This document shows positions 31,323 through 43,025 of a DNA stretch of 64,000 bases, in pieces (position 1 is the first letter of the stretch; each line of letters opens with the position of its first letter). The notes beneath the pieces were generated by a model. That model was not told the DNA's origin and ran no database searches. It saw only the letters and a list, made by a program, of their open reading frames with translations. The position numbers were made by a program, and so were the translations under genes. Origin of the DNA: Aplectana chamaeleonis (taxonomy: Eukaryota > Nematoda > Chromadorea > Rhabditida > Cosmocercidae); the NCBI GenBank assembly GCA_029168955.1, contig JAPDOI010001423.1, forward strand, positions 62,001 to 126,000, read 5' to 3'.

Positions 31323-32433
31323 AATGGGCCCGCTGTTACGCCAGCACAAGACGACGTTTGAAACTGCGAACAGGATTATTACTATGATAATAAAGAAGTT
31401 AGATCGAGGGCTGTTTGCTAAAAAAATCGTTTAAACGATTTTCATTTTGTCATGGGAAAGAGCTCAGTCTCGCACCTTTTCCTGATTTTTTATTCAATTT
31501 TAATCAACACTTCATTTGCATAAGTTTCTCCTCCTTAGCTTTACCTTAATTTCATCGCAGACAAGCTATTCCTCACCCTGTTTAGGTTTTGGTAAGCGCT
31601 GAGAAGAATTACTAATTGCCAGAATCATGTTCCGTTTGATTCAGAGCCAAAATGAAATTGTACAGTGGTCCCTTCGATTACTTAAAAAGGGACTGATTTA
31701 GTTTGCAAAACTTAAGGTTCAAAACTGTTCCGAAAGCCGGCTCTGAAAAGCCGTCGTTCCGGTGGAATGGGTCATGCAAGATCGAAAAGGCTGGTTTATA
31801 ATGAAATTTGGGTGTAACAAGACTAATTAAAGACACAATCCAACTTCAGAATCAAATTTTTGTTTTCTTATCTTAGAGGAAATTTCACGCTGATCACAAT
31901 GTTATCTCCCGAATTGCTCAGAACTCACTACTAACGGAGTTATGAGCCCTCAAGGATTTTGAATTTGAACTGCGGGAAGTTCGCGGACGAGTTGTGTCAA
32001 GCCTGTTTCTTCTCATTATTCGCAGCCATCGTTCTGAAACAGGGCCCAACATGAAGCCAGACCGAAAACAAACGGAAGAACATATATTTTGATTGAAATT
32101 AATCGCGTTTCTCTTCACTATTGAGATCAGAAGCTTGTCGGTGGGCATCACCCATTTTCTTTCAAGGGCGTGGTCGGATTTTTCCTCGCTTTTCTCTCTA
32201 CATTGAGCGAGCTGAGATTTCGCGCTTGGCAGGGTTGTTATACACGGAGGCCGGAATACAGTATCAAAAACGAGTTTCGTCTCTACGGCCTCCACTTTCT
32301 TCTGAAAAACGTTTCCTAAAAGGCCAAGTTTTGCTCATGATCTCCCGAATTTTCCATAAAACGCCCAGCTTAACGTTTTTTCGGTTTGTTTCTATGTAAA
32401 ACCTCAAGTTAAAAATCGGACTGGGCTTGTTAC

Positions 32434-32810
32434 CAGGAGTTGAGCAGGCCGTTGTGGCGATTTTTGTCGCGGCTATGACCCCCTTTTTTCAAAAATTCCC
32501 AAAATTTTACGACCCTCTGGGACCAAAATTTTTAAAGCTTTATTGATGTCTAATTGTCACAATTTTGTCAAAAAGTGTCAGTTTCTAAACAGCTTCTCTG
32601 TATATAATCTGCTTTTATATTGTTGAAAATGCATACGCCTCGCACGCGACTTACTATTCCTACCTCATTTTACCTTACCATGTGGTTAAAAAAACACTTT
32701 TTTCCCAAAAAAATTACGACCCCTCCCCAAATTTTCATTTTGCCCGAAATTTCCAAAAATTTTACGACCCCCCCCCCCGTTGTGACCAGTCACAGCGCTG
32801 CTCAACCCTG
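32434..32810. mobile_element. hAT-type MITE 2 with perfect 8-bp target duplication
   Basis: Starts CAGGAGTTGAGCAGGC and ends GCTGCTCAACCCTG. Both flanks are CTTGTTAC (32426-32433 and 32811-32818). The interior carries TTACGACCC and AAAATTTT words and a C homopolymer near 32768. No transposase is present. Confidence 0.88.
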
Positions 32811-32868
32811 CTTGTTACGCTTCGCAAATCCACTTCATACACCTATTAATCTACTTTCCGCTTTTTAG

Positions 32869-32941
32869 GAGGAGAGATTAACTGGACCGAAACCACCTCA
32901 CGCCTGGCTGACTACTGAAGAGCGCGGAATCTCAGATAAAG
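32869..32941 (+). CDS. Possible exon of unknown gene
   Basis: Acceptor CCGCTTTTTAG and donor AAAG|GTATGT. In phase 0 it reads EERLTGPKPPHAWLTTEERG and ISDK. In phase 1, which fits the exon at 29632, it reads GGEINWTETTSRLADY and ends at a stop. Both are plausible and neither is recognised. Confidence 0.28.
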
Positions 32942-33419
32942 GTATGTTTCCATCGTAAGAAGTATGCTTGAAATGGATGTTAGTATGGTCTGCATTTTTT
33001 TCTCCATTTGTAACATGTGATAATGAGAGTCGCACAGCTACTGCTTTCAAAAGTGTTATAAAATTCTTCCTCCGACTTGGTGGTGTAGTGGCTCATTCAC
33101 CCAGACCCCCTACGAAGTTGAGGTAATTGCTTAGCAAGCCTGTGTACCAGGGGTGTGCGTTAATGAAAATTATTTTTTTCGTTAAGCGTTAATGGTTAAT
33201 TTTCGGAAAAAAAGGCGTTAACCCGTCAATGCGTTAACACGTTAATTTTGCACTTCGTTAAACCATTAAAAAGAAAAAAAAACTACCAAATCAACAAATT
33301 ATCAGATCTCCCATATCAATCAGTGCGTCGCATTTTGACCAGACTCGGCCCAAGTCTCTTCCCTTTCTGTGCGTTCCATCAACGAGCCAAAATACTACTT
33401 ACGTCAAGCCTGCGATGAC

Positions 33420-34503
33420 TAACAAGGGAGGTATACAAAGCGTAGGTCTGATCTGCCAAAACGACTAGTGTCGTTAGTATCTCTTGGGGCTCAATACTAA
33501 AACTGCGCAGTATCCCGCCGCGAGCCGCAGGTTCCAAGAAGTTACAAGCTTAAAAAGCTCATTTTTGTGCTTTTTGTACCCTCCAAAAAGCGCGTTAATC
33601 TTCGGAAAATCCGGAAACGGACCTCATAAATGTGTTCAGCACCCAAAACTACCACCCTGAGCAATTTTTGGGTAAACGAACATTTTCCGTACTTTGTCCA
33701 GACTGACAGCGTTTTGGACTTGTACGGGTTTTCGGTTGGGCGCTTATTTCTACTCATTGAGGGCTCTGGAAGCGTTTCAGAAAAATGTTCCAGATTTGAC
33801 TCAAAATTCTCCCAGGAGGGTTTTTTGGGGCGCTGATCACGATTCTGTGATTTATTAGTCGATTTTCAAAAGTTTTCGGCTCATTTCGTTTGAAGCTTCC
33901 CAACCGGGGAAAATTTCGAGGGAAAAACGCCACTTTCGAGATTTCCGGTTTTCTACGATAGATATGTTTCAAAATCATTTGCTGAGGGTTATTTAGGGTG
34001 CTAAACACGAATCTGGAGTCCGTTTATCGATTTTTTGCAGATTACGGTAGATTACGGTGGGTACACAGTAGTTTGGTCAAAATCTCAGATTTTGCTCAAA
34101 ATTGTATACAGTAGTTATTCAGGGTGGAGAATACGAATTTGGCGTCCGTTTTCCGTTTTTCAAAATACTAAGGTGGGTTTTGACCCCTAAATGACATGTT
34201 ACCTACCGAAACCTACAGTAAAACTCAAAATTTCGACAAAATGGACTCCAGATTCGTGTTCACCACCCTAGATTACTCCGACATACAACTTTTGAGCTAA
34301 ATCCGAGAACATTTTGAAACTCCAAAAAATGCCTGATGGGTAGGTACCCTTGCCTTTTCTCCAGGCTTGAAAAATGCTCATAGCTTTTTTGAACCTGCGG
34401 CTCGCGGCGGGATACTGCGCATTTTCACTATTGAGCTAGAAGAGATACTAACCATACTAGTCGTTTTGGCAGATCCGACCTACGCTTTTTATACTTCCCT
34501 TGT
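33420..34503. mobile_element. Non-autonomous element with long terminal inverted repeats
   Basis: Arms of about 115-130 bases at 33420-33545 and 34395-34503 share AAGCGTAGGTC, ATCTGCCAAAACGACTAGT, GTTAGTATCTCTT and CAGTATCCCGCCGCGAGCCG. The interior contains repeated CACGAATTTGG/GGCGTCCGTTTTCCG words also seen at 36600 and 47690-48000. There is no transposase. Confidence 0.75.
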
Positions 34504-34658
34504 AAGCAGGGCGGCGCTGAGTTGAAGCGAGCGCGATGCGGCCGCGCAGTCCGACTCGTATCAGATTTCCCCCGCCACTGATATTCAGTTTATTCTGTTG
34601 GCCTATCGCCCACATATTTCCTTACATATTTCGACTCCTTTTTCTTCGAATTTACAGG

Positions 34659-34767
34659 AATATGGGCAGTAGGCTGGCGAAATCACTTGAACAACAGTGC
34701 GGGGGCAATCCGCTCGGATTTGTGAACCAACTTGAGATAACTTCCGATTATTCTACAAGAGGGAGGT
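34659..34767 (+). CDS. Possible exon of unknown gene
   Basis: Acceptor CGAATTTACAG and donor GGGAG|GTAACT. The open frame reads NMGSRLAKSLEQQCGGNPL and GFVNQLEITSDYSTRGR, needing a phase-2 partner upstream. The alternative phase-1 frame reads GIWAVGWRNHLNNSAGAIRS and stops. No family is recognised. Confidence 0.22.
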
Positions 34768-34769
34768 AA

Positions 34770-35929
34770 CTAGGAGACATTCACCTTCGTTTGAATTCAG
34801 GATTCTCACTGTCTTCGTACCACTGCACAGACTTTTCGCGTCAGGGTTCCCTGAGCTTTTATCGTTCGATACCTCCTGTTCTGATATATCACACGTATAG
34901 CCCTCACTTTTTTTCAAATGATCAAGGAATCGCGCTCTTGAAAAGAGCTCTTAATTTACCACTTTGTTTCAATTTGAATGATTCTAACTACGAAACATTT
35001 AGGCTACAGTTGAAGCAGCGACAACTAACACTAGGATGCTCTAGGATGGATTGACAAAGGTGGGCGATGCATTTAAAGAGAATTTCAGTTGCCTTCTGAT
35101 CTGCAATTTATTCAGAGAATGTTCGAAAAAAGAATGGGACTGAGGACATGATGATCGCCGTCTGTCCGACGCTATGAGCACGAACTGTTTAGATTGGTCG
35201 TATTGAACTTTAGGAAAAATAGAAAAAAACATTGAGTAAAAGTGTTTGAAATGGTCGTGTTACAGCAATGATGTAGGGAAACAAGATTATCATTCATAGA
35301 ATACTAGGCGATGCATAGCTGATCACAAGTTATCGATTTTTTGGCTCCATCGAGGTGAAAACATTTCCAAAGTCCTTGTTGAGTCGTATTGAAATCGAAC
35401 GTCGTCCGCCTGCAGCTTCACTAATGTGACCTGAATGATTAGACTGTAGGCTTCAATGCTAAAATATAGACTGGGCAAGGATTCGATGTTTGAAAACATA
35501 TTGAGGCGCGGAGTCGCCCATCGGATACATGCTGGGGTGAGGTTTCGGTCAGCGATTGCTGACAACCCTACAGTTGATCTTCTAGCTGCGTACCACAGCC
35601 AGTGTTTGGGCATACGCCCTTCCGACGAGAGGCTCCACGATTACTGTACTTCGTGTTCATAACCCCTTCGGTGTACCTCAGCCTCATGAGCTGTGTCTGG
35701 AAAGAAGGAGCTCTTGCGAGTTTTGAACATCGGAAAGTGTTTTGATTTCTGCTTCGAATTTTCGTCTGGATCATTTGCTCAAGCAAGAATACTATGGCAC
35801 AAGTTCAAGGCCTGTCAAGATGGTTGTCATGGGTTACCTCGGCACTATTCCAGTTTTTCGGAGTCCAGTGATCGATTTTTTTTGCCTGAATAATTCAGGG
35901 GGATCATTTGGTAGTACTGGAACACGGAT
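34770..35929. other. No supported gene
   Basis: Overlapping open frames occur on both strands around 35323-35893 with protein-like composition, possibly remains of a transposon. None shows a motif I recognise or convincing splice sites. Confidence 0.35.
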
Positions 35930-35937
35930 ATGTGAGC

Positions 35938-36254
35938 CAGTGTTGGGAAGGTTTGCGACCGGTCGCAATGGGGGGTCGTAAAAATTTCGGAAATTTTTAA
36001 GAAAACTAATGAAAATTTGGGCGGGGGGGTCGTAAAGTGTCCGAAAAATATGGGGTTTATCTCCAAACCACTGGGAAAGGTAGAGTGAGGCAAGAGTAGT
36101 AAGTCGGATATGAATTTTCCATGCCAGGGGGGGGTCGTAGAAATCTTGATCATGAAATTTTCCCCGTCCCAGGGGGGGGTTTCGTAAAAATGTTGCTCAC
36201 CAGGGGGAGGTCGTAAAATTTTGGTCATCAGTCGCAACGGCCTGCTCAACCCTG
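35938..36254. mobile_element. hAT-type MITE 3 with perfect 8-bp target duplication
   Basis: Starts CAGTGTTGGGAAGG and ends GGCCTGCTCAACCCTG. The flanks are ATGTGAGC on both sides (35930-35937 and 36255-36262). Interior GGGGGGTCGTAAAAATTT words are the inverse of those in MITE 2. Confidence 0.85.
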
Positions 36255-36907
36255 ATGTGAGCCGGCTGTGGGGTTTCGAAAGTACACGGTAGATAATGGT
36301 AAGCTCTGGAACAACTCTGGCAGGCTCTCGACTTCGCTTATCACCAGCGGTGAGCTGCGTCTTTTCCGTAAAAGCATCCTTATCACTAGCAGTGTTTCGC
36401 GGAGGTTCACCGCTCCCATCGAAATTGAGAGCATTTTAGAGACTCCCCGGAGTTAACGCATACAGTCCGCACGTATCGTACTATTACTATGCGTTCTCTA
36501 GCGAATTTTGGCGCAAACTCGGTGCTATGAAGGCTATAACATGCTTTTTGTATATTAACAGGTCAACATCTTAGATTTGGCTAAAACTCTGCCAGCGCTC
36601 TTTAGGCGCTGATCACGAATCTAAAATCTTTTTCCGATTTCAGAAATCTCACAGTAGGTGCATTTGTATTAGGATACGGTAACCTACAGTAGTCCTTCGA
36701 AGTCTGGTGAACAGGTAACGTATTCGTTGCTAGCACTCCAAGAAACGTCTACGCGCAAAGTTTCTATCAAGTCAGAGGCTGACCTAATGCTGTCCTCAAC
36801 ACCTAAGAGACCGCGTGTCCACACTGCTCACTCACGCCATGAAAATTGTCACTTCTCCAAGAAAAGGTTCCTTTCCATTGTAGCTGGACGACTCGTATGA
36901 AAAAGAA

Positions 36908-37146
36908 CCTACAGTTCACCTCCGCATCGCCGTTCAGTTCGCAAAGTGCACGCGGTTGCGAAAGCGTGCTGCGGCGCGGTTGCGAGTATGCTCAGACAGG
37001 GATGTGGGATCACCCGGGCGGTTTTTGCCTTTGGTGCCCGGGTGATCCCACATCCCAGTCTGAGCATACTCGCAATCGCCCCGCCTCACGCTTTCGCAAT
37101 CAGTGCGCACTTTGCGGACTGAAAGGCAGTGCGGAGGTTAACAGTA
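36908..37146. mobile_element. Large foldback, near-perfect hairpin
   Basis: Arms of about 100 bases at 36920-37020 and 37036-37136 enclose a loop of about 15 bases. The inner 45 bases are nearly perfect (GATGTGGGATCACCCGGGC against GCCCGGGTGATCCCACATC), and the outer parts are more diverged. Confidence 0.85.
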
Positions 37147-37159
37147 TATCACTAGTGGC

Positions 37160-38270
37160 CAGACATGAGGCACGATGAATTTCTTCTATGCGGGCTCACT
37201 CGTAAGCGAAACCCCGGTTTTGAAAGCCGCCGAATTAATTGGCCATAGAGCGCGCGGTCGGCTGCGCCTAAGTATTGACGGAGGGGAATTTCGTTCCTTA
37301 GTTGAGAACAGCCGTTGTTGCAGCATTGAGCATGAAGATCTCGTGGTCCCAGCACGATTATCTTCATGCTATGTGGTGCAATAGCTGCTGCGAAACGGAA
37401 CAACCTCTGAAATGGTTGGCTGCGCCGTAGATAGGGCAACAGCGTTGTCCGCCAGTGTGGACCGCAAATTCGTTCCGAAAAAGGATAAAACTACCGCAGT
37501 TTCTTGCAAAGTTAAAAGCATAACTCTTATTTCTGCTCTCCCCCCCCCTCCGAAATAATCCCCAGACGTAGTTCGGGCGAGATAAATTCCAAAGAGTGGA
37601 ATGGTACCACTCACTCTAATTGATGAAATCGCCCCAAGTTAAAATCATGTTCGGTCACATTCGAAAGGAAACAGCGCAAATTAAAAAATCCAAGAGTACA
37701 TATTATGTATAAAACTGACCTGGGTCAAATTGAAACCTGGTGAGTGTTTGCTTACGGCTTGGTGTCCTGAAAAATTATGGGTTAAAACTAAAAATGGGAA
37801 AATTCTATGGGGCGAAGCAAATAGCGAAAACACGAAAAACGAGTGAGCAAACTTAAATTAGAGAAAGAGAGAATCAATTAAGATGACACTGGTTATGGAA
37901 TAAAAAGGAAAACGGGAGAAACAGTGACCGCAAACAAATTCAATCGCACGTCTCGACGAACCTCTGTACGTGCCAGCTGTGAAACCATCGTCTCGTCCGA
38001 ATGGGTCACCAACTCGTACACGCGCAATAATCGTTAATTATTTCGATGGTCCCGAGCCAGCTTACGATCGCGTTTTTCACCACTTTTCTGGTATGATGCT
38101 GATATTCTGGACCCATAGGTTCACTTCCAAACCGAAACTCCACAACTTCATTTCTGCGCGAACACTGTCTTTAACTTGAACCTTCATTGCCTACCGGAGC
38201 GAATACTACGCGCTTAGTTCAAAAAATGAAATAAAAGTTTTTGGCAAGAACAGGAAAATCCACTTGCGAT
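37160..38270. other. No supported gene, one further palindrome
   Basis: At 37300-37400 GCATGAAGATCTCGTGGTCCC and ATTATCTTCATGC form a small hairpin of the family seen at 30640. At 38147-38176 GCGAACACTGTCTTTAA resembles a family C MITE right end. No exon is supported. Confidence 0.4.
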
Positions 38271-38276
38271 CTGCCC

Positions 38277-39096
38277 CTCAGGCGGCGTTCAGAGTTTTGG
38301 CGGTGCGACGCGATGGCACACGTGGCGGCGTTCAGAGTTTTGGCGGTGCGACGCGAATATCGCGTCGCGCGAAAATCAAGGTGTGAACGGCGTGCGAACG
38401 CTAGGCGACTACGCGAAATTGCGTAAGTTCCGCAATTTTCCGTACCCAAGCAAAACTAATCAATATTTGATCTTATTCTGTCTATTTAGGTGTAATGTAC
38501 CTTTTTTTATCTTCTATCTGTATTATTATGGCACATTTTTGTTTTCGTTGCGACAACTTGCTTCTTTAACGACGAAACAATCAAAAAGGCATCGGGAGCA
38601 AATAATGCTTGGAATTTTTTTGGAGGTTGTAGTACAGAATAGGGAGGTTTCGGTGAAATGAGACCGAATTATGCTTGTGTCGTTTGTAAACCGTAAAAAA
38701 ACTTTATACATCGTCAACTCTTTGAAATCATCATCCTCATCACACTGTCCTTAAATATGCAGACAAAATTGTTTGCAGTATCATCTGAGAACAATACAAT
38801 AACCCATAACAATTTCAATCAACCTAGTCTTTGAGAAGGCTTGAGAAAATTAAACACGCCCCTTAAGTCCCCGATGATGGAAGAAAAAATTATGATAATC
38901 GCTCCGCGACTATCGCGTCGCGTTGCATTGCAACGCGACGCGATGGTCGCGGGGCGGTCATGATTTGCGCGTCAAATTCGATGTATCGCGCCTCTTCACT
39001 GCGAACACCTAGCGACGACGCGACGCGACGTCGCTTGATCGATACGTAGGCTAATCATAACGTCGCGTCGCGCCGCGAATGAATTCTAGACGCCGC
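38277..39096. mobile_element. AGGCGGCGT-type element, copy 2
   Basis: Ends AGGCGGCGTTCAGAGTT and AATTCTAGACGCCGCCT are inverted repeats. The left end is tandemly duplicated (GGCGGCGTTCAGAGTTTTGG at 38278 and 38323). Internal blocks match 21740-22312. It is rich in CGACGCGACG words, with a palindrome near 38915-38945. Confidence 0.7.
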
Positions 39097-39339
39097 CTCA
39101 CTCGCAGTGCCGCTGTCCGTGGCCTATACTTGTTATCCGAGGGTAATTCCTGGGATAGTGGATCGATGCGGATAATGCCATTTTAAATTTACCGGATATT
39201 GGTTTGATTCAGATAATGCGTTTTTTCAAACTTTCGGATATTGGATCGATTCAGATAATGCCATTTTTCCAATGATTCGGATACGGATATCCGTCGGATA
39301 ATTTCGGATAAATTTCGGATATTATCGGAACATACCTCA

Positions 39340-39368
39340 GGCAACACACAAACATACACACACACACA

Positions 39369-39407
<39 letters not shown>

Positions 39408-39592
39408 ACATACACACATACACGCATACACATACACACATACACACATACACACATACACACATACACACACATACACACATACACACATACACACACA
39501 CATACACACATACACATACACACATACACACATACACACATACACACACATACACACATACACACATACACACATACTCGTCACTCACTCAC
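39340..39592 (-). repeat. (TGTGTATG)n microsatellite at LINE 3' end
   Basis: About 250 bases of CACATACA/CACACA on the plus strand, directly after the LINE stop codon region in LINE orientation. Three long Met-Cys-Val ORFs on the minus strand are artefacts of the repeat. Confidence 0.9.
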
Positions 39593-39605
39593 GTCACTCA
39601 TCCCG

Positions 39606-40499
39606 TTAGCTGGCGGCTGGCGGAGCAGGATGACCTCTCAACCAGTACACTGCTGTAGGTGCCATAGGAGCTCTTGTGGCCTGAACGATACGCTTCCATT
39701 CAGTACGGTTCGCAGCAATTAATCTAGCATTAAAGACACTGCACCGTTGGGACTTCAGATCCGCCTCGACTTGCTTCAACCACGTCTTTTTCGGGGCTGC
39801 TCTTTCAACCTTCCACAGTGCAGGGCGCTCTCTCCATAACAATCTGCGCGGAAGTCGGTTTGTTTCCATTCTGCATACGTGTCCGAACCATCGTAGCCTT
39901 CTCGTTCGAATTTGTTCTTCGATCGTGGGCTGATGGTCGCAAGTATCTCGGATATCTTCGTTCCGCATTCGATCTCTTAAAGTTATCCCGAGGATTTGCC
40001 GCAAACACCGCGTTTGGAAGACCTCCAGCCTGCTGTAATCCGACTTCAGCAACGTCCACGACTCTGACCCGTACAGCAGGATTGGCACTATGAGCGCGCG
40101 AAACATCCGGATCTTTGTCTCGATTGACACATTACGCTTCTTCCATAAACACCAGCCCAACGAAGCGAAAGCAGCCGACGCCTGCCCGATCCTGCACAGT
40201 ATCTCCGATGTAGCCACTACCTTTCGCTCTTGCACCACCGATCCGAGGTACTTGAACTCCTTGACTTGCTGAAGCTCAGCTCCCTCGAAGAACACAGAAA
40301 CACGTGAACCGTCCGACGTCATGACTTTAGTCTTCTCCTTATTAATCCGCAGCCCATACGATTCCGCGATTCGTGCCATATCATTCAACAAAAGCGTGGC
40401 TTCCATGTCAGTATCGGTGAACACTGCACTGTCGTCCGCAAACATCAAATCCGTGACAAAAATCGTTATCGCCAAATTGGACTCCTCTTCTATTTTCAA
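39606..40499 (-). pseudogene. LINE reverse transcriptase catalytic motif and C-terminus
   Basis: Begins with DLMFADDSAVFTD, the catalytic F/YADD motif, then YLGSVV, LLYGSESWTL and RRLRWFGHVCRM, which recur in LINE C-termini. It ends at a stop before the microsatellite. This 297-codon stretch is the best-preserved part of the element. Confidence 0.88.
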
Positions 40500-41133
40500 A
40501 GGTCTTTCTCATAATAGCATCGACCACGGTATTAAAGAGGGCGGTGAAATCACATCTCCCTGCCGGACGCCTGCATCGACTCTGAATTCTTCCGGATAGC
40601 TTGTTTCCGACGCGGACACAGCTAGTCGAGCCTCTATAAATTTCCTGCAGAAGCTTCACCATTTTTCCTGGCATGTGTTCGCATTCCATCGATTTCCATA
40701 AGGCGGGCCAGTGCACGCAATCGAATGCCGACTTGAAGTCTATGAAGGTGATAACGACGCGCTTTCCACAGCGAATCCTTTCCTCCATAACTTGACGAAG
40801 TGTGAAAATTTGATCGCTGCATCCTCGACCCGGACGAAAACCTGCTTGTTCTTCGCGACAGGTACTCTCCCGATGGCGTTGAAGTCTGCACTGGATAGTT
40901 CTCGTGAAGACTTTACCAACAATCGACAACAGGCTGATCCCGCGATAGTTTTTACAGTCTCTGGCATCGCCCTTCTTATGGATAGGCACGACAATAGCCT
41001 TTTTCCAGGTAGACGGCACGCTCTCTGTCCGCCATATGCGCGTGATTAACTGATGCAACTGACGCAGTAGGAACATCTCCTCCTGCCTTGATGACCTCAG
41101 CAGTGACATTGTCAACACCGGAGGCCTTTCCAT
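40500..41133 (-). pseudogene. LINE reverse transcriptase fingers and palm, first part
   Basis: Contains IVVPIHKKGDARDCKNYRGI, EEQAGFRPGRGCSDQIF and FIDFKSAFDCVHW, the RT blocks up to motif A (F-x-D-x-x-x-A-F-D). After GSTSCVRVGNKLSG the frame is broken near 40555-40570, where the QGD motif should be. Confidence 0.85.
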
Positions 41134-41410
41134 TCTTTAGCGACTTGATTGCCGCCTTCACTTCTTCCGCAGTGGGTTCCGAGTCAAACGCTGTCTCCTC
41201 TGGTACCTCGACTAGTATCGGTTGGGCCAGTGGACCTTGTGGCACATCGTGAGTATAGAGTTCACTGAAGAACTGCCTACATCGCAACAGACGCTCATCT
41301 GCTGATCGCACAAAGACCCATCCGTATTCCTGATGGAATCGCTCATGGGTTTGGTCTTCTTTCTGAGACGGTTGAGTGTGTTGTACAATGTGCGATAGTC
41401 GTTCCTTCAA
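40976..41410 (-). pseudogene. LINE linker and RT start
   Basis: Includes FFSELYTHD and EEVKAAIKSLKNGKASGVDN, the block that precedes RT motif 1 in many LINEs (K-NGKA-G-D). The frame shifts into the next segment near 41060-41130. Confidence 0.8.
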
Positions 41411-41489
41411 CTGCCTCCTCCACTTCGTCTGCTACCTTATTCCAGTACGACTCCCGCTCTTCCTTCAACTTTCGACGAAGCTCCTGACA

Positions 41490-42105
41490 CTATTGCCGAT
41501 ACCGTCCGAAGTCCGTTAATTTCACTCGCTTCCGTTCGTCCACGAGACGGAGAGAATCGTCCGATATCCAAGGCTGCGTTCGCCGGCGAATAACAGGGCA
41601 GAGAGGCTCTGCGCATTCAAGAGCGACTTCAACTGTCTGCTTCTCGTGCTCGTCCACAGACAAGGCGTCTTCCAGAACCGCGAACCGATTCGACAGCGCG
41701 AGTTGAAATGTTTCTTTTGTTCCTGGCGCCATCAAGTGTGACCAGTCAAGTTTCTTTCTAGGGGGCTCCTCACGCCTAGGCCGTCGTAAGCGAAGCTGCA
41801 TTACAGCACGCAAGAGATAATGGTCGGATCCACAATCAGGCCCTCTCATGGCTCGAACATCTTTCAGCGATGATCTAAAACGTGAGTTTATCAGCACGTA
41901 GTCCAAGGTGGCCACATCTCGTCCAGTTGGATTCCTCCATGTTAACTGATGCTTCTTGGGGTGCCGGAATTGACTGTTACCGATGGCAAGCTCGTTGAAC
42001 GCAGCGAACGAAAGTAGGCGTAGTCCATTATCGTTTATTTCGCGCACGCTGGACCTGCCCAGCACTCCTTCCCAGCCTGTTCTGTCACTACCGACTCTTG
42101 CGTTG
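41490..42105 (-). pseudogene. LINE endonuclease C-terminal part and linker
   Basis: Continues in another frame with LTWRNPTGRDVATLDYVLIN and GSDHYLLRAVM, the D-Y and S-D-H motifs that end EEP endonucleases. The linker to RT follows (PWISDDSLRLVDERKRVK). It stops at 41490. Confidence 0.85.
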
Positions 42106-42108
42106 AAG

Positions 42109-42575
42109 TCACCCGCTACAATGGTGACATCGGTTTTTCAGGATAGTATTCAGCACGTCCTGGAGTTGGGTGTAGAACTCGTCCTTGTCAACGTCAGAAC
42201 TTGGCTCCGTTGGTGCATAGATGGACACGACATGGGTCTTGATTGTTCCGCTCAAAACAAGAACAGCGATCCTGCCAGAAATCGGCTCGAATGAAACAAC
42301 GCTTCCAGCTGCGCGACTGCCTAGCATAAATCCAACACCATTGCGATGTCCGTCCTCACCGGAATAGTACAGCACCATCTTTTCGCTACTCTCCGGCACC
42401 TGAATGGGCACCGTTCCACATCCGCTCATCCTCAGCTCGGAAAGTGCAGCAATCGATATGTTGGACCTTGACAACTCTCTTGCTATTATCTTCTTCTGAC
42501 CGACGCAGTGTCCCGTTCGCACATTCCATGCTCCAATCCTCAACTCCTTCTTAGGTGTCACCAGTCGTCCTCCAT
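42109..42575 (-). pseudogene. LINE endonuclease domain, N-terminal part
   Basis: Reads LRIGAWNVRTGHCVGQKK at the start (the N-W/C-N-R-T motif of EEP nucleases), ALSELRMSG (the catalytic E motif) and VVSIYAPTEP. It ends at a stop after a frameshift near 42110, where the expected G-D-F/N motif would follow (NARVG in another frame). The Cys/Val run before it is translated microsatellite. Confidence 0.85.
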
Positions 42576-42579
42576 TACA

Positions 42580-42680
42580 CAGTCGACACACATACACACA
42601 TACACACATAAACACATACACACATACACACATACACACATACACGTACACACATACACACATACACACACACATTCCTA
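42580..42680 (-). repeat. (TGTGTATG)n microsatellite at LINE 5' side
   Basis: CACATACA repeats, with small interruptions, border the 5' end of the LINE. The same repeat occurs at the 3' side, which fits insertion into a pre-existing TGTGTATG tract. Confidence 0.85.
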
Positions 42681-42693
42681 CATTTAGCCTAAA

Positions 42694-43025
42694 ATGAACC
42701 GATTTTTATCCGTTTTATCCGCATTTATCCGATTTTATCCGTTTTATCCGTTTTTTATCCGATTTTTATCCGTTTTATCCGATTTTATCCGGTTTTACGC
42801 AAATTTTATCCGTTTTATCCGGTTTTTATCCGATTTTTATCCGTTTTATCCGTTTTTATCCAATTTTATCCAAATTTTTGACCCTTCGGATAATGGTTCG
42901 ATTCAGATAAAGCCGATTTTAAATTTCCCGGATATTGGTTCGATTCAGATAATGCGTGTTTTCAAATTTTCGGATATCGGATTATCCGAATCTCGGATAT
43001 CCGGTCGGATATCCGAAATGGAGTG
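42694..43025 (+). repeat. TTTTATCCG tandem array
   Basis: Diverged units (TTTTATCCGTTTTATCCGAT) of about 9-16 bases followed by GGATATTGGTTCGATTCAGAT words. The open frame across it (repeated FYPFYPF) is a repeat artefact. Confidence 0.8.

Larger units (their letters stand above)
39593..42575 (-). mobile_element. Decayed LINE (non-LTR retrotransposon) with EEP endonuclease and RT
   Basis: Read on the minus strand: an exonuclease/endonuclease/phosphatase-type endonuclease, a linker, reverse transcriptase and a C-terminal region, in the order expected for a single-ORF LINE. The coding sequence is broken into at least five frames, so it is inactive. Both ends border (TGTGTATG)n tracts. Clade (RTE-like or another EEP LINE group) is not settled by eye. 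Confidence 0.88.

Noticed and set aside
39189..39588. Long Met/Cys/Val-rich ORFs
   Set aside because: Translations of the (TGTGTATG)n microsatellite.
39119..42680. CRISPR-like arrays of regular repeats
   Set aside because: The spacing comes from microsatellite and satellite words without unique spacers, and the DNA is eukaryotic.
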